NCBI RefSeq assembly: GCF_002097535.1
Contig: NZ_CP020772.1
Location: forward strand, 2,728,001-2,792,000
Reading direction: 5' to 3'
From: Halobacillus mangrovi
GTDB lineage: Bacteria; Bacillota; Bacilli; Bacillales; Halobacillaceae
DNA length: 64,000 bases
Below, piece after piece: positions 25,510 to 32,999 of this stretch. The first letter of the stretch is position 1. Every line of letters begins with the position of its first letter. The notes below the pieces were generated by a model. The model did not search any database. It was not told where the DNA came from and was given only the letters and a program-made list of their open reading frames with translations. The translations under genes were made by a program, and so were the position numbers.

Positions 25510-25809
25510 ATGGAGCACTTTCCTGTAATTCACACTAATTTCTGGGATGCCATTATTGCCGTTCCCGTTGTCCTGATTCTGACTCAGATTACAAAATTAC
25601 TCTTTCAAGTCCCAAAACCTGTAGTGCCCTCAATAGCCAACGTTTTTGGCTTACTCATTTCAATCTTTTTTGCTCATCCACATAACTGGTGGGCAGGTGT
25701 GTTCATGGGTTTTTTCTATGGAAACGCGGCAGTAGGCGCTTATGCCTCGTTAAAAACCTCCTACATCTCTTATAAAAGGAAAAAAGAAAAGCCACCCCAG
25801 ACGGGATAG
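25510..25809 (+). CDS. Small membrane protein with two or three helices
   Basis: About 99 residues with hydrophobic segments near 12-32, 37-57 and 58-78 and a basic C-terminal tail (YKRKKEKPPQ). AAAAGGAG lies 12 bases upstream of the ATG at 25510; the GTG four codons earlier overlaps that site. No family recognised. The size and tail resemble small holin-like or stress proteins. Confidence 0.6.
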   Translation: MEHFPVIHTNFWDAIIAVPVVLILTQITKLLFQVPKPVVPSIANVFGLLISIFFAHPHNWWAGVFMGFFYGNAAVGAYASLKTSYISYKRKKEKPPQTG

Positions 25810-25962
25810 CCCAACTATTATTATTTCATTTTTCTTCCAGTTTTATATCCGTTCCTCGTAACATAGAGGGCTTCTATTTAATAGTGTACTGCACTCCCTC
25901 TCAGTCGAAACAGCGACATTAACCTCTTCTTCAGCAAGCCTTCCCCACTAAATATGTAAAAC

Positions 25963-26397
25963 TCATCGTTTTGTAAAAAGAATAACCGCAATGATCATAA
26001 GCACCATTCCAGCAATCCGCTGACCATCTAACTGAATCTGAGGCATGCCAAACCATCCATAGTGATCTATTAATGAACTTGCAATCAACTGTGCCGTAAT
26101 TAATGTTATGATCGCTGCCGCTACCCCTATGCGAGGAACGGATAATACCATCGTTGAAACATAAAACGCGCCAAGCAATCCACCTAATAGCTGCCATTTT
26201 GGCACTTGAAAGACATTCAACAGGTTCCCTCTTCCGAAAAACAACATAACAAGAAACAAAGCGACTGTCCCCACTAAGAAGGAAACAAATGCTCCTTCAA
26301 ATACACCTATCTTTTGCCCAAGGCCTCCATTTACTGTTGATTGTATTGCTACCCCAACGCCGCCTATGAATACAAGCAGCATTAATAACCATTGCAT
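25963..26397 (-). CDS. YdcZ/DUF606-type DMT transporter
   Basis: 144 residues with five helices, half the size of the 10-helix DMT carriers, as usual for DUF606/YdcZ proteins that work as dimers. Marks: GVAIQSTVNGGLGQKIG, VSFLVGTVALF, and GVAAAIITLITAQLIAS. GGGAGGAG lies 6-7 bases before the ATG; the longer frame to 26535 crosses a promoter-like gap and is rejected. Substrate unknown. Upstream 26398-26669 (about 270 bp) shows no gene and no promoter I trust. Confidence 0.82.
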   Translation of the reverse strand: MQWLLMLLVFIGGVGVAIQSTVNGGLGQKIGVFEGAFVSFLVGTVALFLVMLFFGRGNLLNVFQVPKWQLLGGLLGAFYVSTMVLSVPRIGVAAAIITLITAQLIASSLIDHYGWFGMPQIQLDGQRIAGMVLMIIAVILFTKR

Positions 26398-26669
26398 GAA
26401 TTTCTCCTCCCTCTTCTTGTTGTGGTAAATCCGAGCGGACTCTTCCAAGTGCCTTAAAATTATGAGATTTTTGGAAGTACATGATACCACAATTAGAATA
26501 ATTACAATTATTTCAAACTGAGGGTTGTTTCTCAATCATTTTTTTTGCACGACCTTTAACAGGCATATGGTTAGTAATGATGTTTTCTTGGATATCCTCA
26601 TCACTAATACTGGCTGACATCAATCCATCTGCTTTCAATCGATAGGAGGAAACTATTCTGCTCTCTAAA

Positions 26670-26698
26670 AAACCCAACCCCAGTAGAGGGTTAGGTTT
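26670..26698 (-). terminator. Terminator of the ArsR2-permease operon
   Basis: AAACCTAACCC and GGGTTGGGTTT arms on the minus strand (one mismatch) followed by six T residues. Confidence 0.75.
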
Positions 26699-26716
26699 GG
26701 CGTGTGAAGACTATTA

Positions 26717-26830
26717 TTAATTTTTCTCATATTTACAGCACTGCTTCCCCTGATCTGGTACTTCTTTTATTTCAATTCTGCAGCACTTCTTTTCTTCTTT
26801 CTTTCCTTTCAATTTTTTCAACCAGTTCAT
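26717..26830 (-). CDS. Small Cys-rich metal-binding-like protein, 37 aa
   Basis: MNWLKKLKGKKEEKK, then CC, an acidic/polar middle (RIEIKEVPDQGK), a second CC and KYEKN. GGAGAGTG lies about 9 bases before the ATG. The two CC pairs are ideal soft-metal thiol sites. It lies 15 bases after the permease stop in the ArsR2 operon, so arsenite chaperoning is plausible (inference). Similar small two-CC proteins are seen beside permeases in Bacillaceae. Confidence 0.62.
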   Translation of the reverse strand: MNWLKKLKGKKEEKKCCRIEIKEVPDQGKQCCKYEKN

Positions 26831-26845
26831 TACTATCACTCTCCT

Positions 26846-27715
26846 TTATATGAAATAAAACAGAAAGCCAGACAATGTAGACATCAACAAGACAGAACTT
26901 ACAAAAGCGATAACCAGTTTTCTTTTAAAAATGCTATGAAGCATCGAGAGTTCAGGCAGGCTGGCCCCTGCAGAAGCAATCATCAAAGCCATCACAGAGC
27001 CTAACGCCATCCCTTTTGTAATCAGAATTTGCGAGATGGGAATCATTGTGGTCAGCCGGATGTAGAGTGGGATCCCCACAATGGCTGCGATAGGAACAAG
27101 CCACCAATGGTCTCCTCCCAGATAAGTAACAATCCACTCGCTTGGAATGGAACCATGAATGATAGCTCCTATAGCTGCACCGATTAGCAAGAAAGGGTAA
27201 ACGGTCTTCATGAGAGAAAATGTTTCTTTAATAGCGGTGGTGACATTCATTCGATTTCCCGTATGAGGATAGGAAAAGTTCTCTACTGTTACATTTTTCA
27301 ACTGGTTTTCAAACCCAAAAGCGTGTAGAGAGAAACCAATCATAATAGAAAAGGCTGTTGTTACTAGCGTATAAGTAAGACTGACTTTCCACCCTAACAG
27401 TGCTGTCATCAATGTAAGAATCGTGAGGTCTAATACTGGTGAAGCGAATAGAAAGATCATAACAACTGGGAAACGGACGTGATTCCTTAACAGATTGACC
27501 ACAATCGGGATCGTTGAGCAGGAACAAAAGGGAGTCACAAAAGCGAACCCGACAGCCAGGAGCGCACTCACCATAGGATGGCTCTTATCCATCAGCTCCT
27601 CCATTCGCTTATAAGGGATAAACCCTTGCAGCAAATGAATGACGAAGGAGACACCAATGAACAAAGCAGTTAACTCTACCGCAATACTAAGAAAACTCTT
27701 CATGACATCCTGCAT
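26846..27715 (-). CDS. ArsP/YraQ-type permease (DUF318)
   Basis: 289 residues with about eight helices. The N-terminal half has PFCSCSTIPIVV, the cysteine motif of the DUF318/ArsP permeases, and a second half with PIAAIVGIPLYIR. ArsP exports trivalent methylated arsenicals. Homologues without this role exist, so substrate is inferred from the setting: an ArsR-type regulator, a Cys-rich peptide on both sides and a PAT-like gene upstream. GGAGG lies 8-9 bases before the ATG, and an ArsR operator copy is just upstream. Confidence 0.72.
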   Translation of the reverse strand: MQDVMKSFLSIAVELTALFIGVSFVIHLLQGFIPYKRMEELMDKSHPMVSALLAVGFAFVTPFCSCSTIPIVVNLLRNHVRFPVVMIFLFASPVLDLTILTLMTALLGWKVSLTYTLVTTAFSIMIGFSLHAFGFENQLKNVTVENFSYPHTGNRMNVTTAIKETFSLMKTVYPFLLIGAAIGAIIHGSIPSEWIVTYLGGDHWWLVPIAAIVGIPLYIRLTTMIPISQILITKGMALGSVMALMIASAGASLPELSMLHSIFKRKLVIAFVSSVLLMSTLSGFLFYFI

Positions 27716-27737
27716 CTATGTACACCTCCTTCGTTTA

Positions 27738-27753
27738 ATCAACTTTTTTTGAT
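27738..27753. promoter_or_regulatory. ArsR2 operator copy 1 (before the permease)
   Basis: ATCAACTTTTTTTGAT, extended to an outer perfect TTAATCAA / TTGATTAA pair (27735-27756). It lies between the 55-aa gene and the permease. Confidence 0.65.
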
Positions 27754-27775
27754 TAATTGCTCAAATTAGATTCAT

Positions 27776-27943
27776 TTAGCAACAGCAGCAGACCTCTTTG
27801 TGAGTTTCCATCAAAATAGGAGTAGAGAAAGTCCTTAGCTTTCCGTTAAACACCTGTTTCCTGTAATCCGCCTTTGAACGGCGATAAGATTGAACTGTAC
27901 TCTGGATTTCTTCTCTTCTTAGTTTTGCTAATTCAAATTCCAT
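27776..27943 (-). CDS. Small protein with a CCCC terminus, 55 aa
   Basis: Polar, Arg/Lys-rich N-terminal 45 residues (MEFELAKLRREEIQSTVQ at the start), ending in the run VCCCC before the stop. GGAGTG lies about 9 bases before the ATG. Four successive Cys at the very end are rare in cytosolic proteins and suit trivalent arsenic binding. Between ArsR2 and the permease, so it is part of that operon. Family not recognised. Confidence 0.62.
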   Translation of the reverse strand: MEFELAKLRREEIQSTVQSYRRSKADYRKQVFNGKLRTFSTPILMETHKEVCCCC

Positions 27944-27960
27944 TTTTGAGCACTCCTTAA

Positions 27961-27976
27961 ATCAATTTTTTTTGAT
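27961..27976. promoter_or_regulatory. ArsR2 operator copy 2 (before the 55-aa gene)
   Basis: ATCAATTTTTTTTGAT, the same 16-bp motif, 18 bases above the ATG of the small Cys gene. Confidence 0.65.
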
Positions 27977-27991
27977 GAATAACGTAAAAAA

Positions 27992-28312
27992 TTAGTCTCT
28001 TCTAAACAGACAGCAAAGCTCTTCGGATAGCAAATGGTTCATTTCCGAATGATTCAATGTATAATAGCTCCACGTCCCGCGCGTTTCTTTTTCAATAAGA
28101 TTTGCATCCATCAAGATCTTCAAATGGTAAGAAAGCTTCGATTGGGGCAGATGTAATTTTTCCGACAAGTCACAGACGCAAACCTCTCCGTGGTTCGTAA
28201 TCTCTTGCAAGATGTGAAGGCGCCTTTGGTCTGCTAATGCTTTGAATTTCTTTTCATATGTGCTGAAGGTCTGATCTAACGATACATCTTGGAAAGGAAT
28301 TTCCTCTTTCAC
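27992..28312 (-). CDS. arsR: ArsR-family metalloregulator (ArsR2)
   Basis: 106 residues with the winged HTH. The metal site is visible as EVCVCDLSEKLHLPQSKLSYHL: the CVCD pair in helix alpha-3, typical for As(III)/Sb(III) regulators. A second CC pair (EELCCLF) is near the C-terminus. The GTG start has AGGAGGGG upstream. Operators flank its promoter and repeat twice more downstream inside the operon. Confidence 0.85.
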   Translation of the reverse strand: MKEEIPFQDVSLDQTFSTYEKKFKALADQRRLHILQEITNHGEVCVCDLSEKLHLPQSKLSYHLKILMDANLIEKETRGTWSYYTLNHSEMNHLLSEELCCLFRRD

Positions 28313-28327
28313 GTTACCCCTCCTTAA

Positions 28328-28403
28328 ATCAATTTTTTTTGATGTAATTTCACTATATGGTGATTTTTAGAAAATGTCAACGATTTCATCAACTTTTTTT
28401 GAT
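28328..28403 (-). promoter_or_regulatory. Promoter of the ArsR2 operon with two operators
   Basis: Minus-strand TTGACA (28375-28380) and TATAGT (28352-28357), spacer 17. Operator copy 3 (28328-28343) is just past the -10 box, and copy 4 (28388-28403) is just above the -35 box, so bound ArsR would bracket the promoter. Confidence 0.75.
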
Positions 28404-28903
28404 TAAACACCAGTTCTCTTACTTCTCTTCTCTAATAAAAGCACGTCACGCCATTCTCCATCTATTTTCCCAATACGCTCTCTCCTTCCCACTTCTCTAA
28501 AGCCACACCTCTTATGTAAGCGAAGGGAACGCAGGTTTTCAGGAAATATACCTGATTGCAAAGTCCATATCCCAGCTTCTTCACTTCTTCTGATAAGCTC
28601 TTCTAATAAAAGAAACCCTATTCCATGCCCCTCGCAATCTTTTTCCACATAGACACTCACTTCTGCTACACCTTGATAAACACATCGGGATGAGACAGGT
28701 GCTAATGCTGCCCAACCCTTAATTTCATTATTCATCTTCGCTACTATTCTACAGTTGGTGAGATGACTCGAGGTCCACTCGTCCCATGTAGGTACTTCTT
28801 TTTCAAATGTTGCATTTCCCGAGGAGATCCCCTCCCGATAAATTTCTCGAACATTCAGCCAATCCTCTTCTTGCATTGGCTGGATCTTTACACTTTTATT
28901 CAT
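28403..28903 (-). CDS. GNAT acetyltransferase, PAT/ArsN1-like
   Basis: 166 residues of the phosphinothricin acetyltransferase branch of GNAT: VREIYREGISSGNATFE at the start, GWAALAPVSSRCVYQGVAEVSVYV, the acetyl-CoA loop CEGHGIGFLLLEEL, and LQSGIFPENLRSLRLHKRCGF. In arsenic loci this branch is often ArsN1, which acetylates arsinothricin. Plain PAT/MnaT (methionine sulfone and sulfoximine) is the alternative. Its stop overlaps operator copy 4 of the ArsR2 promoter; it is 154 bases below the ArsC gene, behind a terminator. Confidence 0.78.
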   Translation of the reverse strand: MNKSVKIQPMQEEDWLNVREIYREGISSGNATFEKEVPTWDEWTSSHLTNCRIVAKMNNEIKGWAALAPVSSRCVYQGVAEVSVYVEKDCEGHGIGFLLLEELIRRSEEAGIWTLQSGIFPENLRSLRLHKRCGFREVGRRERIGKIDGEWRDVLLLEKRSKRTGV

Positions 28904-29013
28904 GGCTGACCATCCCCCATTATAAGGATATGAATTTGTTCTGTATTTTACCTTTAGATGACAGGATGTGAAAGACTTCTTTTTAATCCGGGCTAAAACC
29001 TTTGGTGTTTAAA

Positions 29014-29043
29014 AAATAGCCGAGACACGGGTCTCGGCTATTT
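29014..29043. terminator. Terminator of the arsR-arsB-arsC operon
   Basis: AAATAGCCGAGAC and GTCTCGGCTATTT form a 13-bp perfect stem with a 4-base loop right after the ArsC stop. Confidence 0.85.
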
Positions 29044-29057
29044 CGTATTTCTAATTT

Positions 29058-29480
29058 TTATTTTTGTTCATCCGCAAACTCCTGTATACGTTCACCGATT
29101 TCGTCACGAACACGCTGGAAAAATGCCCATTTTTCATCCTCTGTTCCTTCAGCTTTTGCCGGGTCGTCAAATCCCCAGTGGAAACGGGTCACGTGTGGAG
29201 GGGTCATTGGACATTTGTCGTTCGCATCCCCACATAGTGTGATCGCATAAGCGGCATTGTTCAAAATATCTGGATCAATGATATCAGACGTTTGATCGCT
29301 GATGTCAATTTCGACTTCTTTCATTGCTTTTACGGCGTTCGGATTCAAGCCGTGCGCTTCAATTCCTGCTGATAGGACTTCGAATTGATCACCTAGAAAT
29401 TTCTTACCGAAACCTTCCGCCATTTGGCTGCGGCAAGAGTTTCCTGTACATAGAAAATAAATGACTGGTTTGTTAGACAT
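29058..29480 (-). CDS. arsC: Arsenate reductase, thioredoxin-coupled
   Basis: 140 residues of the low-molecular-weight phosphatase fold ArsC. Catalytic C11 lies in the CTGNSCRS loop; C83 and C90 ([10 protein letters not shown]) form the redox relay, in the same arrangement as pI258/B. subtilis ArsC. It reduces As(V) to As(III) with thioredoxin electrons. Third gene of the operon after arsR and arsB; ArsB then exports the product. Confidence 0.93.
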   Translation of the reverse strand: MSNKPVIYFLCTGNSCRSQMAEGFGKKFLGDQFEVLSAGIEAHGLNPNAVKAMKEVEIDISDQTSDIIDPDILNNAAYAITLCGDANDKCPMTPPHVTRFHWGFDDPAKAEGTEDEKWAFFQRVRDEIGERIQEFADEQK

Positions 29481-29509
29481 GGTGAATTTCTCCTTTATGG
29501 TTCAATTTT

Positions 29510-30805
29510 TTATATAATCAATAACCACACATATAAACCGACAAGCGTGATAAACAGCGTCGGAACGGTGAGGATGATGCCTACTTTAAAATAGTAGCCC
29601 CAGGAAATCCGGAACCCTTTCATCGATAAAACGTGAAGCCATAGCAATGTCGCTAGAGACCCGATTGGGGTGATTTTCGGTCCTAGATCAGAGCCGATGA
29701 CGTTCGCATAAATCAGCGCTTCCCGCATCGTACCTGATGTGTTCGTTCCGGCAATCGCCAATGCATCAATCATGACCGTCGGCATATTATTCATGACAGA
29801 AGAGAGAATCGCTGCAATGAATCCCATCGAGATCGTTCCCACAAATAAACCCTGATCGGCCGTTGCCTGAATGACATTTGCAAGTACATCAGTCAAACCG
29901 ACGTTACGCAAACCGTAAACGACGATATACATCCCGAGTGAGAAGAAAACAATCGCCCAGGGTGCTCCTCTGACAACATCGCCTGTTTTGACGGCTGCAC
30001 TTCTTCTTGCCATAAGTAAGAAAAAGATCGCTACAATTCCTGCGATGATGGAAACTGGAATTCCGAGCGGTTCACTGGCAAAATAACCGATGAGCAGGAC
30101 CACCAGAACCCCCCATGACATGCGAAACATTTTGTAGTCCAGTATCGCTTCATTTGGTTTTTTTAACTGAGATAAATCGTATTGTGCCGGTATACTCTTG
30201 CGGAAAAATACGAATAAGACCAACATACTCGCAGCTAATGAGAATAAATTCGGAACGATCATCCGTGAAGCATATTCGATAAATCCGATATCAAAAAAGT
30301 CTGCCGATACGATGTTCACTAAGTTACTGACAATTAAAGGGAGTGACGTGGTATCTGCAATGAATCCACTAGCCATAATAAACGGAAGAATCATCGTTTC
30401 TTTGAAATTCAAGTTTCTTACCATTGCCAAGACGATTGGCGTCAGGATCAAGGCTGCCCCATCGTTCGCAAACAGCGCAGCAACTACCGCTCCTAACAAG
30501 GTGACATAAATGAACATTCGTTTTCCATCACCTTTGGCTACTCTTGCCATATGCAGAGCCGCCCATTCGAAAAATCCAATCTCATCAAGGATCAACGATA
30601 TGATAATGATGGCAACGAATGCCAGGGTAGCATTCCATACAATGTCTGTAACAGCAAGGACATCCTGAAAGTCAACGACTCCAAAAATCAAAGCAAGAAC
30701 CGCTCCTGCACAAGCTGACCAGCCAATGCCTAAATTTTTAGGCTGCCAAATAACTAAAACCAACGTAAGTATAAAAATAACTGTTGCAATAAGTGCCAAA
30801 TTCAA
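29510..30805 (-). CDS. arsB: Arsenite efflux pump ArsB
   Basis: 431 residues with 12 helices of the ArsB/NhaD (IT) superfamily: [39 protein letters not shown] and [17 protein letters not shown] are standard. It exports arsenite/antimonite, energised by proton motive force. A TTG start with GGGG upstream. It lies 13 bases after ArsR1 and 29 before ArsC. Confidence 0.93.
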   Translation of the reverse strand: MNLALIATVIFILTLVLVIWQPKNLGIGWSACAGAVLALIFGVVDFQDVLAVTDIVWNATLAFVAIIIISLILDEIGFFEWAALHMARVAKGDGKRMFIYVTLLGAVVAALFANDGAALILTPIVLAMVRNLNFKETMILPFIMASGFIADTTSLPLIVSNLVNIVSADFFDIGFIEYASRMIVPNLFSLAASMLVLFVFFRKSIPAQYDLSQLKKPNEAILDYKMFRMSWGVLVVLLIGYFASEPLGIPVSIIAGIVAIFFLLMARRSAAVKTGDVVRGAPWAIVFFSLGMYIVVYGLRNVGLTDVLANVIQATADQGLFVGTISMGFIAAILSSVMNNMPTVMIDALAIAGTNTSGTMREALIYANVIGSDLGPKITPIGSLATLLWLHVLSMKGFRISWGYYFKVGIILTVPTLFITLVGLYVWLLII

Positions 30806-30818
30806 AAGTATCCCCCTA

Positions 30819-31163
30819 CTAGTCGCACTGGATTCTGAGACCTGCTTTTTCCAATGCGGTTAATTTCTCTTTTTGATCAGGTATTTGTTCTAAAATTTGC
30901 TGAATGATCGGGTAGGTTTCGTGTGACGTATTTAAGGCATAAAATACCCATTGGCCATTACGTCGCTCTTTCACTAACCCTGCATCTCTCAACTTTCTTA
31001 GATGCTGACTGACAGAAGGCTGACTCATTTGTAAAACCTCCACGAACTCACAGACACAGCATTCTTGATCTTTTAAAAGCCCGATGAGTGTCAACCTGGT
31101 TTTATCGCCTAAAAGCTTTAATGTTTTAGCCGCAAATTCTAACTCAATGATGGTTTTCTCCAT
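30819..31163 (-). CDS. arsR: ArsR-family regulator of the arsB-arsC operon
   Basis: 114 residues, wHTH of the SmtB/ArsR type. The metal site differs from the second regulator: [19 protein letters not shown] with three Cys (ECCVCE). GAGGTGATGAC lies before the ATG. A palindrome upstream (31185-31204) is the likely operator. First gene of the three-gene operon. Confidence 0.88.
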   Translation of the reverse strand: MEKTIIELEFAAKTLKLLGDKTRLTLIGLLKDQECCVCEFVEVLQMSQPSVSQHLRKLRDAGLVKERRNGQWVFYALNTSHETYPIIQQILEQIPDQKEKLTALEKAGLRIQCD

Positions 31164-31184
31164 GTCATCACCTCGCCAACTATC

Positions 31185-31204
31185 ATATAAGCATATACTT
31201 ATAT
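31185..31204. promoter_or_regulatory. ArsR1 operator
   Basis: ATATAAG and CTTATAT around CATATA form a 20-bp inverted repeat 22 bases above the arsR start, unlike the ATCAA-type operator of the second regulator. Confidence 0.65.
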
Positions 31205-31235
31205 ATGCAATAGTTAATATCGAAAAAAATAAAAA

Positions 31236-31260
31236 TCCAGAAGCTAAGAGAGCTTCTGGA
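31236..31260 (-). terminator. Terminator of the sodium-type BCCT gene
   Basis: TCCAGAAGCT and AGCTTCTGGA, then TTTTTATTTTTTT on the minus strand. Confidence 0.85.
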
Positions 31261-31280
31261 CCCTTCGAAAAATAAAATAT

Positions 31281-32807
31281 TTATGAAGTTTTCTTCCTAA
31301 CTTCCTTTTCCCTTCCGTACTTTCGACTTCTGGAAACTTCCTGATTCGCAGCCTTAAAGAACGATGCTCCCATTAGAATAAGCACAATTGAAAAAGGCAA
31401 GGCAGAAATAATCAGGATATTCTGAAGTCCTTGAGTTCCGCCAAAATAAACGATGATGGCCGCCATGGAGGAGAGCATTACGCCCCAGACAATTTTTACA
31501 GTACTAGATGGTTCTAAAGACCCTGATGAACTAAGCATCCCTAAAACGAAGGTTGCCGAATCAGCAGAAGTTATGAAAAAGATAGCAATGACAAAAATGG
31601 TAATGAAGGACATAAACGTTCCCAGGGGATATTGCTCCAACACTCCAAAGGTTGCTGTTTCAAGTGCATACTTTGAAATGTCAGCTACACCATTTTGTTC
31701 AAGCTCAAGCGCAGATACACCGAAAACGGCAAAGAAGATAAAGCAAACGAGTGACGGAACGATCAGTACACCGAGCATAAATTCTTTTAACGTACGCCCT
31801 TTTGAAATACGGGCGATAAAGATGCCGACAAATGGAGACCAGGATATCCACCAGGCCCAGTAAAAAATCGTCCAGCTGTTGATCCATCCCCTGTTATCCT
31901 CATTTAAAGGAGCTATCCTAAAGCTCATTTCGATAAAATTGGTCAAGTAATTTCCAAGAGACGCAGTAAACATATTTAAAATGTGAAGCGTTGGTCCAAC
32001 GATAAACAAAAGAATTAGTAAAAAGAAGCCAAGTCCCATATTGATGTTGCTTAAATATTTAATCCCTTTATGAATCCCAGAATAAGCAGAAACGATAAAT
32101 AGAACCGTGGCTACCGTTAAAATAATCAGCTGAAATCCGTAGTTACTCGGCGTATTAAATAAAAAGGACAGCCCTTCATTGATCTGAGCAGACCCAAACC
32201 CCAGGGTTGCCGCTACGCCTACAACTGTTGCAAATACGGCTAACGTATCAACGAGCTTCCCAAAGATTCCACTCATTCTCTTTTCTCCAAACAAAGGAAC
32301 CAGTGTGGCACTCACCAATCCCGGATAACCTTTATGAAATTTGAAATAGGCGAGAACTAACGCGACAATTCCGTAGACCGCCCAGGCGGATATCCCCCAA
32401 TGAAAAAAGGAATACTGCAAGGAGTCTTTGATCGCTTGATCTGAACCGAGCTCTGCACTTGGAGAACTTTTGAATGCATGCGAAATAGGCTCCGCTGTTG
32501 TCCAAAAAACCATTCCCATGCCCATCCCTGCACTGAACAGCATCGCAAACCAAGTCGGAAGGTTAAAATCGGGCTTTTCCCCTTCTTTACCTAACCTCAA
32601 CTTCCCGAAGCGAGAAAAGATTAAGTACACACAAAAAAGAAATATACAGGCAACGAGTAATAAATAGTACCAGCCAAATTTATCTGATATGTATGAAGTA
32701 ACTGTACTGGAAACTGATTCTAAATGTGAAGGAGCAACAACTCCCCAGATGACAAACACGGAACAAAGACTAACCGCGTACCAAAACACTGCAGTGACGT
32801 TTTTCAT
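31281..32807 (-). CDS. Sodium-driven BCCT betaine carrier (OpuD/BetL-like)
   Basis: 508 residues, 12 helices. The loop FSAGMGMGMVFWTTAEPISH has the GMGMG sodium-coupled form, and WTIFYWAWWISWSPFVGIFIARISKGRT is the family signature. It imports glycine betaine or related osmoprotectants. The ATG at 32807 has AGGTGG 4-5 bases upstream; the frame to 32894 has none. Monocistronic. Confidence 0.9.
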   Translation of the reverse strand: MKNVTAVFWYAVSLCSVFVIWGVVAPSHLESVSSTVTSYISDKFGWYYLLLVACIFLFCVYLIFSRFGKLRLGKEGEKPDFNLPTWFAMLFSAGMGMGMVFWTTAEPISHAFKSSPSAELGSDQAIKDSLQYSFFHWGISAWAVYGIVALVLAYFKFHKGYPGLVSATLVPLFGEKRMSGIFGKLVDTLAVFATVVGVAATLGFGSAQINEGLSFLFNTPSNYGFQLIILTVATVLFIVSAYSGIHKGIKYLSNINMGLGFFLLILLFIVGPTLHILNMFTASLGNYLTNFIEMSFRIAPLNEDNRGWINSWTIFYWAWWISWSPFVGIFIARISKGRTLKEFMLGVLIVPSLVCFIFFAVFGVSALELEQNGVADISKYALETATFGVLEQYPLGTFMSFITIFVIAIFFITSADSATFVLGMLSSSGSLEPSSTVKIVWGVMLSSMAAIIVYFGGTQGLQNILIISALPFSIVLILMGASFFKAANQEVSRSRKYGREKEVRKKTS

Positions 32808-32963
32808 AAATCCACCTCTTCTAATGTTGTAACAATCATTCGCTGATTTGATTGCAATATTGTACTTACCACCCACTAAAAACTGGTAAACCACTTTTTA
32901 TTATTCTAAAAAAATATTTGATTCAAGGATGAAGCCGTTCCCGTTCGTTTCTACACACAAGAA

Positions 32964-32990
32964 AACACGACCCATAAATAGAGTCGTGTT
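32964..32990 (-). terminator. Terminator of the laminarinase gene
   Basis: AACACGAC and GTCGTGTT arms with an 11-base loop, about 10 bases after the stop codon on the minus strand, followed by a T-rich stretch. Confidence 0.65.
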
Positions 32991-32999
32991 CTTTCTTAG

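Noticed and set aside
31453..31863. 136-codon plus-strand frame
   Set aside because: Antisense to the conserved BCCT gene; no start signal; composition follows the opposite strand.
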